The notes: generated by a model not told the origin, from the sequence alone. A DNA stretch of 27,301 nt from Pelargonium nanum (GCA_036897485.1 JAYMTF010001009.1:1-27301); one strand, 5' to 3'; counted from the stretch's first letter, positions 1-10,612 are shown. Made by a program: numbers and translations.

Positions 1-104
1 GGTGGTGACACCTCATTAAAATTATTGGATCCGGGCGGGGCGCTCCGCTCCCACCAATTCACTTGGGTGGGTATGGATGAAATTAGATGAGGTGTCATCA
101 TCTC
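1..104. repeat. Imperfect inverted repeat, possible small MITE
   Basis: GGTGGTGACACCTCAT at 1-16 is the near-perfect reverse complement of ATGAGGTGTCATCATC at about 89-104. The enclosed 70 bp include a GC-rich patch (about 32-56). It may be a complete hairpin element or the right part of a longer one cut by the window edge. No target duplication can be judged. Confidence 0.4.
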
Positions 105-842
105 ATTGGTTTGGCTTAGACTAAGCCAAAAACAATGTGGCTTAGATTCATTTTCTTCATACATATATGTGTGTGTAAATAGTTCTACTATTCGCCCTAT
201 TAAGATCTCACATACCATGCGTTTGAACTTCCAGAGCTAACATTTGTGCGTTGGTTAAAACGTACGCAATGGTTGATAATAAGAGTATAGTATTATTAAA
301 AGTGATGTAATATACTATAGAGTATAATATTGTGTGAGCATTGTTTATTCATCCATGTAACATGGATTAGTTACATAATATAATGATTGAATCATTACAA
401 GGTTGATATAATAAAATAGCAGCTGATGTGACAAATATTGTTTCATGTTATTATCTTTTTAGGATATAAATCATTGCAGATACCCTTAATATCACGACAA
501 TATGACATCATTGAATACAAAAGAAAAAAAAACTTGTTTAAATGGTGGAATCTTAAAACTCTAACATTTTTTCGCAAAATGTTATAAATATTAGATGTAT
601 GTATTATCCATATGAATTTGAAAATATACATACAAACTAACTTATATAATTCCTTCTCAATTATAAGCATATTTCAAGTTCTTTTAAGTGTTAAATATGA
701 ATTTTTTTATTGATATTATATAAAGTAGATAAAAAAATTGAATTTATGCACTTGATTTGTCTAGTTGAATATCTAAAAATTAGAAATATTAGTATAGTAA
801 AAAAAAACTAGAAATAAACAAGTAAGAGGGTGTAGTTAGTAC
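1..842 (-). other. Probable chitinase intron 1 (partial), no gene seen
   Basis: AT-rich DNA between the chitinase exon donor and the left edge. I searched the minus strand for the expected second exon (NYNYG, WFWMT) and found nothing. Short open frames here have no recognisable content. The only structure is an inverted repeat at 1-104. Confidence 0.5.
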
Positions 843-1297
843 CATGATAGCTGAATTGGGCCTCTCCCATGGTAAGTTTTGTTGGCAAAGCAAGGCCATT
901 GCTTATTGGTCTCATCGCAGTATATACTCTGCGGATTCACTTCCTCTTTAAAGCACAGTCCCCAAGCGTACGGTCCGTCCGGTGCGGTGGCCCACCCGCC
1001 GGTCGTCTCGTGCGATATCTGCGCCAGGAAGGCCGCGATCTCCCGCCGGCGAGTGCTCCGGCTCCCGGTGCTGCCGAACCTCGGGAACCGCTCGGTAGCT
1101 TCAACAAACGAATTGTATGTGTAAAAATTATTGGCTGGGCACACACTATCGTCCTTGTGAAGAAACAGAGAAGAGAAGAGCTTTTCAGAGACTAAATCTG
1201 CTACGTGGCTGTGTTTGTGGCCGTTGGATGAAGATATTAGGCAGATCATGGCCATCAAAACCACACAGACCACAGGTTTTGCTACTGCCATGGCCAT
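843..1297 (-). CDS. Class II GH19 chitinase, first exon only (5' partial gene)
   Basis: Endochitinase that cleaves beta-1,4-GlcNAc links in chitin, normally secreted and defence-related. The start is the ATG at 1297-1295, in good context (CTCCATGG). A hydrophobic signal peptide covers about residues 1-27, followed at once by the GH19 domain, with no hevein chitin-binding domain or hinge, hence class II. Visible motifs are CPANNFYTYNSF, SHETTGGWATAPDGPYAWG (first catalytic Glu), LCFKEE (second Glu region) and YHGRGPIQLSW. The frame meets a stop at 836, but a GT donor at 842-841 splits the Trp codon (TG|G) where the family continues with NYNYG, so I end the exon at 843. The remaining roughly 110-120 residues are not found in 1-842 and should lie beyond the left edge. 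It resembles the Arabidopsis At4g01700/At1g02360 type from memory. The second half of the exon is strikingly GC-rich compared with its surroundings. Confidence 0.88.
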
Positions 1298-1334
1298 GGA
1301 GGAGATGGTTAATTTTGGTATGTGTGTGAGTATT

Positions 1335-1365
1335 TGAAGTGTATATATAGTTATATATATTATTG
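1335..1365 (-). promoter_or_regulatory. TATA-rich core promoter candidate for the chitinase
   Basis: TATATATAG and TATATATAT runs lie 40-65 bp upstream of the chitinase ATG on the minus strand. The position suits a TATA box with a short 5' leader, but the wider region is AT-rich, so the call is weak. Confidence 0.35.
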
Positions 1366-1597
1366 AATATTTGTGATGAGAATTGAGGAGAAGGAGTGGG
1401 AGGTTATAGGATAATAAAATAAAATAGGGTCAGAGGTCCAAGTTTGTGTGAGCTTCTTCAAAGTAGACTTGGTTATTGCTAGTTTACTAATATCATAATA
1501 CTCATTCTCTTCCAAGAGTGGGTGTGTGTTCTAGAGCATGGTTGAATTTGTCACTTACAATGTCCAATGTGTCTATTGTTTCGTTGTTGTTGCTTTT

Positions 1598-1909
1598 TTT
1601 TTATACTTTTTATTTTAAAATAAGTGTCGTATTTTCTTTAAAAGCTACTCTTTTTTTCTAAAAATAAGTGATATAGTGATATTTCTCAGTTGAGCAAAAT
1701 TTAAGGAGAATTTATTTAGTGTTGCATGTTTATTATTCTATTTTATGCATATGTCGTGTAACAAATTTAATAAATACGTATTAACTTACTATATAAATTA
1801 ACAATATTGATAATTAATGTATAACTATTTTTTTTTAATAATAAATTTATTTTATGATAAAAATACGAGTAAAATACGACACTTATTTTGACTTTTAAGG
1901 CGAATGAAG
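1598..1909. mobile_element. Degenerate Stowaway-like MITE
   Basis: Left arm AAAATAAGTGTCGTATTTT (about 1616-1634) and right arm AAAATACGACACTTATTTT (about 1871-1889) form a near-perfect inverted repeat. Outside the right arm the sequence ends in a form close to the Stowaway terminus, TACTTCATTCGCC read on the minus strand, with TA at the edge. The left terminus is more decayed (TATACTTTTTA). About 310 bp, non-coding, between the chitinase promoter and the S-acyltransferase. Confidence 0.55.
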
Positions 1910-1974
1910 TAAATTTCTAAATATGTGTTTTTTATTTATTTTGTATATTAAAATTTTGAAGTGTCTAGTAAAGA

Positions 1975-2252
1975 TTGACTATTTTGTAAAAAAATACTAA
2001 AATTGACCTTCTAATTATAGCACACTTACTAATGAGCCAATTCGTTCAATAAGATGTAACTTTTACTAATCCGATCACTAAAGTAATTAGTAGCACAAAC
2101 ACAACTAAATAGAATTGACCAGTCAAAATGTAAGAGTTGACTTGTTCACGTCCATCCCCACCACCACCACCCACCGGAACTATGGGATCACATTCACATG
2201 TATATATGGCTACTCATTTGAATATGTAATCAAATAAGTGGAAGATGTTGAC
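1975..2252. promoter_or_regulatory. Cluster of six W-box cores (TTGAC)
   Basis: TTGAC or its complement occurs at about 1975, 2003, 2115, 2122 (reverse), 2137 and 2248. Those at 1975, 2003, 2115 and 2137 have a following C or T, the classic WRKY site. The cluster is 0.7-0.95 kb upstream of the chitinase and 1.4-1.7 kb upstream of the S-acyltransferase. WRKY control of defence chitinases is established for the family; its use here is inference. Confidence 0.4.
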
Positions 2253-2346
2253 ACCATCCATGAATATGACATATCCACTTTCATCTATTTGGATGCTCAT
2301 GCCGGCCGATGCTAGGCCGCGTCTTTTTCTGTGTATTTACTTGTAG

Positions 2347-2605
2347 CTAGAGTTGACAATTCGGGTCCAAAAATTTTATTTGAAACTTATTTAAAGGAGT
2401 TGTAAGATTTGGATTTCATATCAAATTTCGACTTTCATAATATAAAATGTGCGGGTTTATCTGAATTTGTCTAATTCAATCTAATCCGATGACCCAAAAT
2501 GTGAATGAGTCCTATTTACACAACCTGAATTTAATATATATGTAAATTGAATTTTGAATGTTTTTGAGTTTGAGTTCAATTTTTCAGCTTCACATGTGAT
2601 TAGTC
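2347..2605 (+). repeat. Dispersed degenerate repeat, copy 1
   Basis: Contains GTTGACAATTCGGGTC, a CCGATGACCCAAAAT block and TTGAATTTTGAATG followed by TTTTCAGCTT. Similar blocks recur at about 11265-11460 and 12885-13060. Family unknown; probably an old intergenic transposon remnant. Confidence 0.3.
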
Positions 2606-3293
2606 AACGGTGCATGGGAGACTCGAAAGTGTAGGAGAGACTCATTGCCGGCCAAGTTATACATTTATAATTTCCCTGTTTTACAGGGACCTGTTTGGAT
2701 ATTCATATTCCACATATTTTAGTTTCAACTTTGACTTTCATATCAATTAAAGCTACTAATAATAAGCACTACGTAACAATAAATTTCCGGTTCTTGTGTT
2801 TTGGTTAAAGAATCTTTTGCTTTTTGTATTTGAGATATTTGATAATAGTTCAATGTTTTTTTTTTGGTGTGTAATTGCAACTCTCTTAGTCAAATTTTAA
2901 CTTTCATAATGTTGAATATCTAAAATACTCCTTTGAAGCAAATTAATTATCTTGATTTTTTTCTAAAGAGAGTATTTCATTTTATATTTTTATTATGTCA
3001 GCTATACATTCATTTTCAATTATAATTTTATAAAAATTTACAATTAGAATCTTTAACACGGTATCATGAAAATACAAGAGTAAATATATCATCACACTAA
3101 CTAATTAATTTATCCTTACAAAATTCCAAAATATATACAAGAACCTCATTCTGAGATGGAAGAAGTGTATAAATTAGATGCAATCACCCGAATTTATTAT
3201 TTTCTTTATTTCAAATTAAGTGAATTATGCTACCAAAATGGGTGATGTTATATAATTTTATTTGGTCGGGTCGGGTGCAAATTGCCTTAAAAA

Positions 3294-3650
3294 CACGTGT
3301 TAATCGCAAGCCCACTGCGGATTCATCATGGGCTCTGGTGATCGATTAAATTTTGGGCTTGCTTAGAGCCCACCAAGCCGCCTAAGGGCCCATAATATTC
3401 TTAATTGGATATAAATGGGACCCGAGTGGCTCCTGTGGTCCCCACACGCCCGAATTAGATTAATTCACAGCCGTTTGATGGGTTGATGAACCTTTCCCTG
3501 TATATCTCCTAAGATCAAACCAGTTTGTTTAAATTTCAAATAAACGACCGTTGAACTCAACTTGTTTGTACTTCGTAACCATCTCTGAGATTTGACTGTT
3601 GAGCTTCAGCTGAGCGCTAGAAACTGTGAATTAGGGTTAGGTTTAGGGTT
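3294..3650 (+). promoter_or_regulatory. Site II (TGGGCY) cluster, G-box and telo-box promoter
   Basis: A CACGTG G-box (about 3295) is followed by five site II cores: AGCCCA at 3309, TGGGCT at 3329 and 3354, AGCCCA at 3367 and TGGGCC (minus) at 3387. A telo-box-like TTAGGGTTAGGTTTAGGG (3631-3648) lies in the presumed 5' leader, 32 bp before the first ATG. Site II plus telo-box is a known pairing in plant housekeeping promoters bound by TCP factors. Use by the S-acyltransferase is inferred from position. Confidence 0.5.
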
Positions 3651-3681
3651 GAGATTGATAAATTATTTGTGAAATTAGACG

Positions 3682-6240
3682 ATGAACATGATCATGAGGC
3701 GAAGCCATGGCTGGCAACGCCCTATCCACCCTCTACAGGTAATTTACTACTCAATTTCTCTCTCATCTTCGTATATGGAAAGTAAATTTTTGATGCGATT
3801 AGTGAGATTTAGTAGAAATTTACGGAGACTTGAAAGGAAATCGAATCTTTTGATGAATTGAATCTGGTGCTGCTTCTGTAGATTGTAGGAATGGGAATTT
3901 TCAGTTTTCTGGTTGTGGCTTTCTATACCTTCTTCGGGCTTTTCCTTGGCAACACCATCGCTGAGATCACTGTCACCTCCATTTTCTCCGTTTTGGTACG
4001 ATAAACCCTAAATCTGATCTAATCTACCTCTTTCGCCTCCTTTTTCTTCACAAATTCACCTCAATTTTGTTCTCTCTCAGGCACTCTCTGTGATTTTCCT
4101 TTTTATAAGGTGTACTGCGATCGATCCGACCGATAGAACCAGCTCTAGGAAGAAGAAAAAGAAGAAGAAGACGAAGAATAGTAGAGGCAGCTCAAATCTG
4201 AACTATGGCTACATATTTGGTCAGCTTGTTTTGAGGCTTTTTAGGAAGGTGGAGAAGAAGATTCTCAGGACTTTTATCAGGAGAAACTACCTGGATCCGT
4301 GGATGTCGAATGGTGGTGCTTCAATGGATCCTCCTTTGCTTCCGTTTCCACTTGTCTCCATCAACAAGGACGATGTTGTTTCGCCCGATCCCGACCTCAT
4401 GGAGGAAGAAGACCTCTCGTATTGCTCGCTTTGTGATCTTGAGGTGAAAAAGAACAGCAAGCACTGCAGGACTTGCAATCGCTGCGTTGAGGGTTTTGAT
4501 CACCATTGCAGAGTAAGTAAGAAAATGGCCAGCAATGTTTGGATGATTTTGGTAATTGCGATTTCTAATAAGGTTTATTTGGTTCTTTTGCTTGGTTTCA
4601 GTGGTTGAACAATTGCATTGGTAAAAGAAACTACACAACATTCATTCTTCTCATGGTTTCTGTACTGCTAATGGTCAGTTCAATTGCTTTGATATTTTTC
4701 AAATGCTTTAACATTGCGCTTTGGGAACTTGTATTTGAATCGAAGTTTGAAATGTTGTGTTTCAAATACAAATTCAATGTTTGGGAAATTACAAAATTTG
4801 AAATGACAAGGTAAGAGTTGTCATTTGAAGTTCTATGTTGTAAGCATAATTTGAATGATATTGGATTTGAGGCGGATCCAAATCCAAATTCTATGATTAT
4901 CCAAACACTTGATTGATTTGGCTCAAATCCAACATTTCAAATTAAATGTTGGTTTCCAAAGACGGCATAAGGTACTTTACATTCTCAGACATTGTTTGGG
5001 ATGGTGCAGATGATCCTAGAAGGAGGAACTGCAATAGCCATATTTGTGAGGTGCTTCACTAATAAGAGAGGAATAGAGCAGGAGCTGGAGAGGAAGCTCT
5101 TTGTAGAGTTCCCAAGATGGCTTCTTGCCACCATATCAGTAATATTTCATTGCAGTTCTTATGAATATCATATTTCTTTACTTTTCTTTTCAGATTGCAC
5201 TGAAAATTCTCAGACATTGTTTTAACTTTAAACTGAAAATGTTACAGATGCTGTTGATTTTGATGACAGCTTATGGCTCTGCAGCCCTTGGACAACTTTT
5301 TTTCTTCCATGTTGTTCTTATACGAAAGGTAATTAGCTAGCAGGAGTGTGTAATGTACTAATGTTTAAGATTGATTTGATGATGATTGAACAAGTAGGAT
5401 AAATGGATAATTGATTGTTGTTGCAGGGAATCAGAACTTACGATTATATCCTGGCAATGAAGGAGAGCCACTCAATGGATTTTGATCCATTTGATGATGA
5501 AGAAGATTCTGGCTTCTCTTCTGATGAAAGCTTTGACTTTGATTCACCTGAGAAGCCATCGTTTGTGTCGAGGTTTATCTGCCAAGGGCGCGGGTTGAAT
5601 CAGGTATAGGAATCTAGAAAGTCAGCTTGGTTTTTGCATCTTCAATTCAAAAGGCACATTTTGAAGATTTATTGTCATTTTGTTTCTTGGTTTTCAGAAT
5701 GCTCCAACAAGGTTGTCCATAAGAATTGATGGAGATTCAGAGGCGGAGTCTTCCACCGCATTGGCCAAGAAAAGCAGCTTCCGGGTCAGCATTGACCCAT
5801 GGAAACTGATCAAGCTAAGCAGAGAAAAAGCCTTATTAGCAGCAGAGAAGGCTAGAGAAAAGCTTGCCAGGAATACACAAGAGGAGCTAAAACTCGAACC
5901 TTTGAAGCCACTACCTCTGGAGACAAAATGTGGACCATTGATGACAAATGCAGAGGCTGAGAAGAATGTGATTCATACAAATTCAGGCTCAACCCCTCTG
6001 ATTCCCAAGGCAGGGCTTTCAGTGTCGCCAGGAGGAAGGTTTATTTCGAGCCCGAGAAGGCGTTTTTCTGGCTCTCCAACCATGTTTTCTTCTGCTGTTG
6101 CTCCATCACCAAAGAGCAAATACAGAAGCAGTTTCGACTTGAAATTAACCGAGGTGTCCAAGGAGCTGGAAACCTACATTTCGAGGCAGGTTCTTTGTTC
6201 TGTTATAAAGAGGGATGCGACTGAGGTGTCCCCAAGATGA
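3682..6240 (+). CDS. DHHC-type protein S-acyltransferase (plant PAT), complete
   Basis: Integral-membrane enzyme that transfers palmitate from acyl-CoA to cysteines of target proteins. Exons: 3682-3738, 3882-3995, 4081-4512, 4602-4673, 5010-5138, 5248-5328, 5427-5603, 5698-6240. All introns are GT-AG and phase 0, giving 534 aa. The N-terminus [19 protein letters not shown] has the plant-PAT HGWQ-P-H-LQ signature; ATGs at 3688 and 3694 are alternatives. Two membrane segments lie at about 20-75; a Lys-rich loop follows. The cysteine-rich domain (about 172-222) has all zinc ligands and DHHC at 197-200, with C200 the acyl-accepting residue. Two more segments lie at about 212-240 and 262-293. The Ser-rich cytosolic tail (296-534) includes an acidic patch. 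The usual DPG and TTxE motifs read DPT and RTYD. The closest type from memory is Arabidopsis PAT18/21/22. The gene looks intact. Confidence 0.93.
4716..4967. mobile_element. Putative MITE in intron 4 of the S-acyltransferase
   Basis: Ends CGCTTTGGGAAC (about 4717) and GTTTCCAAAGACG (about 4951-4963) are imperfect inverted repeats. Inside, TTTGAAATGTTG (about 4747-4758) is exactly complementary to CAACATTTCAAA (about 4929-4940). The hairpin-like layout and AT-rich, non-coding body suit a small hAT- or Harbinger-type MITE. No clear target duplication was found. It accounts for the unusual length of this intron. Confidence 0.45.
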
Positions 6241-7428
6241 ACTAATTATTTATGTATGCTTGCAACTCAGAATTCTCAGACTCTGAGAAAGATTGTGTAT
6301 TCTTATCGTAAATTTTATTAAACAAATTGGTCGAGATCTCATACACACTTGAAAATGTTCGTGTGCCCTATTTTCTTCAAATTCTTTTGTACTTGACTAA
6401 ATTGTTTGATCAAATATACCTGGATCAGTGTATTTGATGCCACTTCTTTCAGTTTGTGACTTTGTGTCATATTCTGTCTGTGTTGGGAGTGTGGAGTCTG
6501 ATGTTGAACAAAATAAAGACGAAATGAGAGAAGATGTGAAAGCTGCATCGCACTGAAGGCCCCCATGGGCCGTGCATACTAACCGAATGGATGTGCACAT
6601 GGTCAGCGAAGGAGGCTAGGCATGCGAACGGCGCGCGGTAGAAGATTTGTTTTTGTAAGTTTTATATTATAATCAAGTTTTCTATTTGTTTCTACCTTCT
6701 TCCGGTACTATACATATAATGGGCAAAACCTTAGCCTACTAAATAGGCTATATCACTAGTCTGATCTCAGTTGATGTGATCATTTTAGAATGATCAAAGT
6801 TGCTCGTGAATTCGTGGACATAGGCAATCTGCCGAACCATGTAAATATACTTGTGTGCTTGATTTAAATTTCTTGTTTATTTTGTCTTCTCCATATTTTC
6901 GACACTGACGATCCTACGAACAAAATTTTCGCAAGTCAAAAACCAAATTAGGGTTTCAGGCATAGTAATCATAAAGTGTTCATGTAGCCTGAATCTTTTT
7001 AACATACCTGAAGAAGTACTTTCAGCTGCAAATCCTGAAATGGATTGCTTATACTTACTGCTTCAATCCACAGCAAGGATTTTTGTTTCTTTTCCTGATA
7101 CAGAAAATCCTTAGAACATCTAGGTCTAATATATACATTTGGGGAAATGAAATGCAAGTGAATAAGTTTGTGCAAACCAATAAGCTGATTCTATTATGAA
7201 ATTATGATAAATCACTCAATTATTTGTCACTGCACACAATGTTACAAGAAACAAATCTTCTCTATACCACCTCACAGGTCAACAACAAGATCAACACTCC
7301 ACCATGGTCTCGCCTTCCTCCTCCGCAAAGAAATGTAAAAATAAAAATTTCGACTATAATTTGAACATTCACAGAAGCTGCAAGGTGATCTGACCCACCA
7401 CCTGACAATGCAATATGTATTTACTAAT
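6241..7428. other. Tail-to-tail spacer between S-acyltransferase and polygalacturonase
   Basis: Both genes point into this 1.2 kb, so it should hold both 3' UTRs. A 17-bp palindrome-like stem TTCTCAGACTCTGAGAA lies at about 6273-6289, soon after the plus-strand stop. Two perfect hairpins lie at 6732-6750 and 6777-6796. No coding content is recognised. Confidence 0.5.
6732..6796. repeat. Two adjacent perfect short hairpins
   Basis: TAGCCTA-CTAAA-TAGGCTA (6732-6750) has a 7-bp stem; TGATCATT-TTAG-AATGATCA (6777-6796) has an 8-bp stem. Both are exact. They could lie in the 3' UTR or spacer; function unknown. Confidence 0.5.
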
Positions 7429-10400
7429 TTACCAAGGCAAGAACCAGGTACCTCTGTTTCGAACATCCAGAATCTGCAAGTTGTTCGATAAATGATAACA
7501 ATCTGAATAATGATCGGGGAAGATTCTCTCCATGAGAGGTTCACAAGTTTCTGGGGAAACTGACTCGGAGTATCCTTGAATGGAGGAACAGTTCCAAGGA
7601 GAGACTGAAGTTACATTAAGAGCAATGTTGGATAGGCATATGTTGAGAAAATTATCCCCCGCGATGCCTTCTAGAAGTCCTGCATGTTTAATATTTTCTC
7701 CCTTCACGTCCTTGATAGTGATCTTCTCTATTACCGGGAGAGCATTTGGGTCGTAAAAATCATCAGGGTGCTCTCCATACATCCCTGTAAACCTTATACC
7801 TATATCTACATCTGTCAATGTCACATTCGAAATGTAAATGTTTCTCACATAACCACCCCTTCCCGGAGAAGTTTTTATTCTGATCCCCGTCTTTGAATTG
7901 AAAAATAGGAGGTTTTCTGCATGAACTTCAGACACACCTCCAGACATCTCGCTTCCAATGCAAATCCCTGAACTTGTTCGAGTTTCTCCAGTAAGCCGGC
8001 GGATGATGATGTTTGTACTGGGCCGGGCATATTCAATTCCATACTCATCCCACCCACTTTTGATGGCAATAAGATCATCACCGGTGCTAATATAACAGTC
8101 CTCGATGCAAACATCATTAGACGAGTCTGGATGCACACAGAAAACATATATGGGTCAAACACTTCATCATTTGAAAGTATTAGTCGAAAGTAAATATCAA
8201 TATGAAAGTTATGCAGTTGGTGATGATGAAATCACAGTTTCTTTTTGGTGAAAGAAGGAATACGTGAAAATAAAGAGGCCGACAGTACCAACTCTAAAAA
8301 CATATGATGTTTGAAGAAACTGAAGTATTGCACTCTTTGGGTTATAACCTGAAACCTTCAAAATTATACCGAACAGTCCTAAGAGCCTTATTTTGGTGAT
8401 TTATGTCACACAGACAAAACTAAAATCTTCTTATTTTGTTCTGTCTATAGGCAAGTTTTAAGTTGTTCAATTTCTTTCACACATAAGTTTGAAGTTCAAA
8501 GAAATAACTTGCTTTATTGGATTTAATTATACTCCCAAGAATTAGACTTGTGGAGCTTCTGTGGGTTAGGAAATCTGAAACACATACTGCAACGCTAATC
8601 ATTTACCAATATCACCATAAATGCGCACCTGGATCAATCCCATCTGTATTTGGTGAATCAAGAGGAGCAAGAATTGTGACCTTCTGAACGATAACATGGC
8701 TGTTCATCCAGAAAGGAAAAGAAAAATCTTTAACATTTGCATATTCATATAAGCTCCAGTTTTTCACAGTTATCAATGTCAACAGTTTCAATCTTTTCAG
8801 AGGGGACAAACCTGCAATATACAGGGTGGATGGTCCAAAATGGTGAATTCAAAAAGGTCAGGTTTGAGATAACAACCCCGGTTGAGTTCATTAACTCAAC
8901 CAGATGAGGACGCGTATAGTTCAGTGTTCCATCATGGAACCAGTTCCACCAGACACTTCCCTGACCATCAATAGTCCCATTTTCACCTGCAAGAAGATAG
9001 GCATCAAGAAAACAAAGAATATGTGCATGGAAGATGATTCTCCATCAACAACACCCACCTGTTATGATAACATCTGTCAAATTGCGGCCGAAAATAAGGC
9101 TTCGGTGCCTAGCACCTGGCAACTCCCTACCTCTGCCATAAGATGGTAAAGGATCAACAACTGGCCAATCTTTAGAGTCCTGAAATGCAATATATGAAAA
9201 GAAATACTCGAATTAGAATCATTAGAGGATAAAATATTGGGCCGACAGTCTCAAGGCTAGTTGTGGCAAATAATTGAATTGCCGAGCAGTTCCTTTTGTA
9301 GCATAAACTAACACACGTCATATGATCAGAAGAGCAACATTTGGTCATATACTCATATTTAAGTTAAATTCAACTTTATATACATATGCATGACTTCTTC
9401 AAGAAAAGTTAGAAAGATATCATATTTTCATTGCAAATTGGATCATTACTATCATATTATAAATGAAACGTGGCAAAACGTGAAAGACATAAATGATAAA
9501 CAGGTAAAAAAAATACCAATTCTAAATGAGATATATAGGGATTATCTTGCAAGGTGATGAAAGCTCACCATTGATCCAAGAATCACTGCATCTTTATCCA
9601 ACCACAAAGTCAGATGACTAACAAGATCGAAGCTTCCTGTCAACCAGCGGCCAGCCGGAACATAGAGCTTGGCCCCACCTTTATCAGTAAATGAATTGAG
9701 ATAGAAAATGGCATTCTGAAAGGCTTTAGTGTTGAGAGTGACCCCATCTCCAACAGCACCAAATTCCGTAATTGTGACACTATGAGGCCTAACTTCTCTT
9801 GTGTGGGTCTGTTTGCAACTTGAGTCTCCCACAACAGTCCATGGATCACAACTGAAGAATACTAGTACCAAAAGCACATTCACCAGCTGAAAGAGAACAT
9901 ATTTAGTTGTTGATTAGTTGCACATGTGATTGAAAGATGGTTTTGATCTTATGCACTCCTTGGAATCAGTAAATCAAGAATTGGTTATTCTACAACATAA
10001 CTAATGATTCAGCAGATGGCAAGGTGAAAACACAAGACAAATGGAGCAGATAATGTGAAACGGAAAGAATTGATTTCGAGTCGGGATCTACTGCTAAATG
10101 CCAAACCAAACAGCAGTAGAGAAATGTGTCACTAATGATGAGAAAAAAGCTGCAATTCACCACCAAGAACAATGAAGAAAAAAAATTGCAAACAAAAAAG
10201 GAACCCAGACTACTTCCCAAAAGATGAAAAAGTGCAAACAAAGCAAATCATAAAATAAACAAAAGCAGCCAAGATCAAGGTCAATCAGATCTCTAAAGCT
10301 AGAGATTTGGCTTTCAATTTCAGTATTAAACAACGAAACTGAGACCGATCATCAAGCAGTAAACAATTTCCACAAAAACGAAAACAAAATCAGCACATAA

Positions 10401-10505
10401 AACGTTCGCGGATCTAACAACAAGTAGCAATGCAGTTGCAGAGTTTCGCTCAGATCATGAAAACGAAAGAGAGAGAGAGAGACTCACAGTGAGAGAGGTC
10501 TTCAT
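7429..10505 (-). CDS. GH28 polygalacturonase-like protein, complete
   Basis: Secreted right-handed beta-helix enzyme of the pectin-hydrolase family. Exons: 10505-10488, 9886-9569, 9179-9059, 8986-8812, 8699-8629, 8126-7429; all introns are GT-AG and the frame closes at 466 aa. Exon 1 codes only MKTSLT; joined to LVNVLLVLVFF it makes a clear signal peptide (about 1-26), so the start needs the intron. The mature domain begins VTITEFGAVGDGVTLNTKAF. Catalytic-type motifs are NTDGID (D230), TGDDLIAIKSG (D251, D252) and GIRIKT (R317, K319). The usual GHG histidine motif is replaced by GICIGSEMSGG, as in a known plant subclade (At3g61490/At4g23500 type, from memory), so hydrolase activity cannot be assumed. 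The end could differ: a GT within NRGTW could act as a donor, but the open stop at 7429 is simpler. Confidence 0.9.
10464..10480 (+). repeat. (GA)n microsatellite in polygalacturonase intron 1
   Basis: Pure GA run just 3' of the exon 1 donor on the minus strand, where it reads as a CT-rich tract. Confidence 0.7.
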
Positions 10506-10612
10506 ATATAAGAGCGAGATCTGGTGGTTCCGTTGGAGGCCAAACAGCACAAGGGTTTCGGTAGCGAAGGTGATGAAGATCTCCAAGAGCAGAGCAGATG
10601 TAGATATTGGGA

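Larger units (their letters stand above)
1298..3681. other. Intergenic region between chitinase and S-acyltransferase
   Basis: Divergent spacer of 2.4 kb. It holds the chitinase core promoter, a MITE remnant, a W-box cluster, a copy of a dispersed repeat (about 2347-2600) and a site II/telo-box promoter for the plus-strand gene. No open frame here has recognisable coding content. Confidence 0.6.

Noticed and set aside
836-842. Chitinase as a protein truncated at the stop at 836
   Set aside because: A GT donor splits the Trp codon exactly where the family continues, so the stop lies in an intron.
869-1195. Plus-strand open frames of 81-108 codons over the chitinase exon
   Set aside because: They are antisense shadows of the GC-rich chitinase exon and have no family resemblance.
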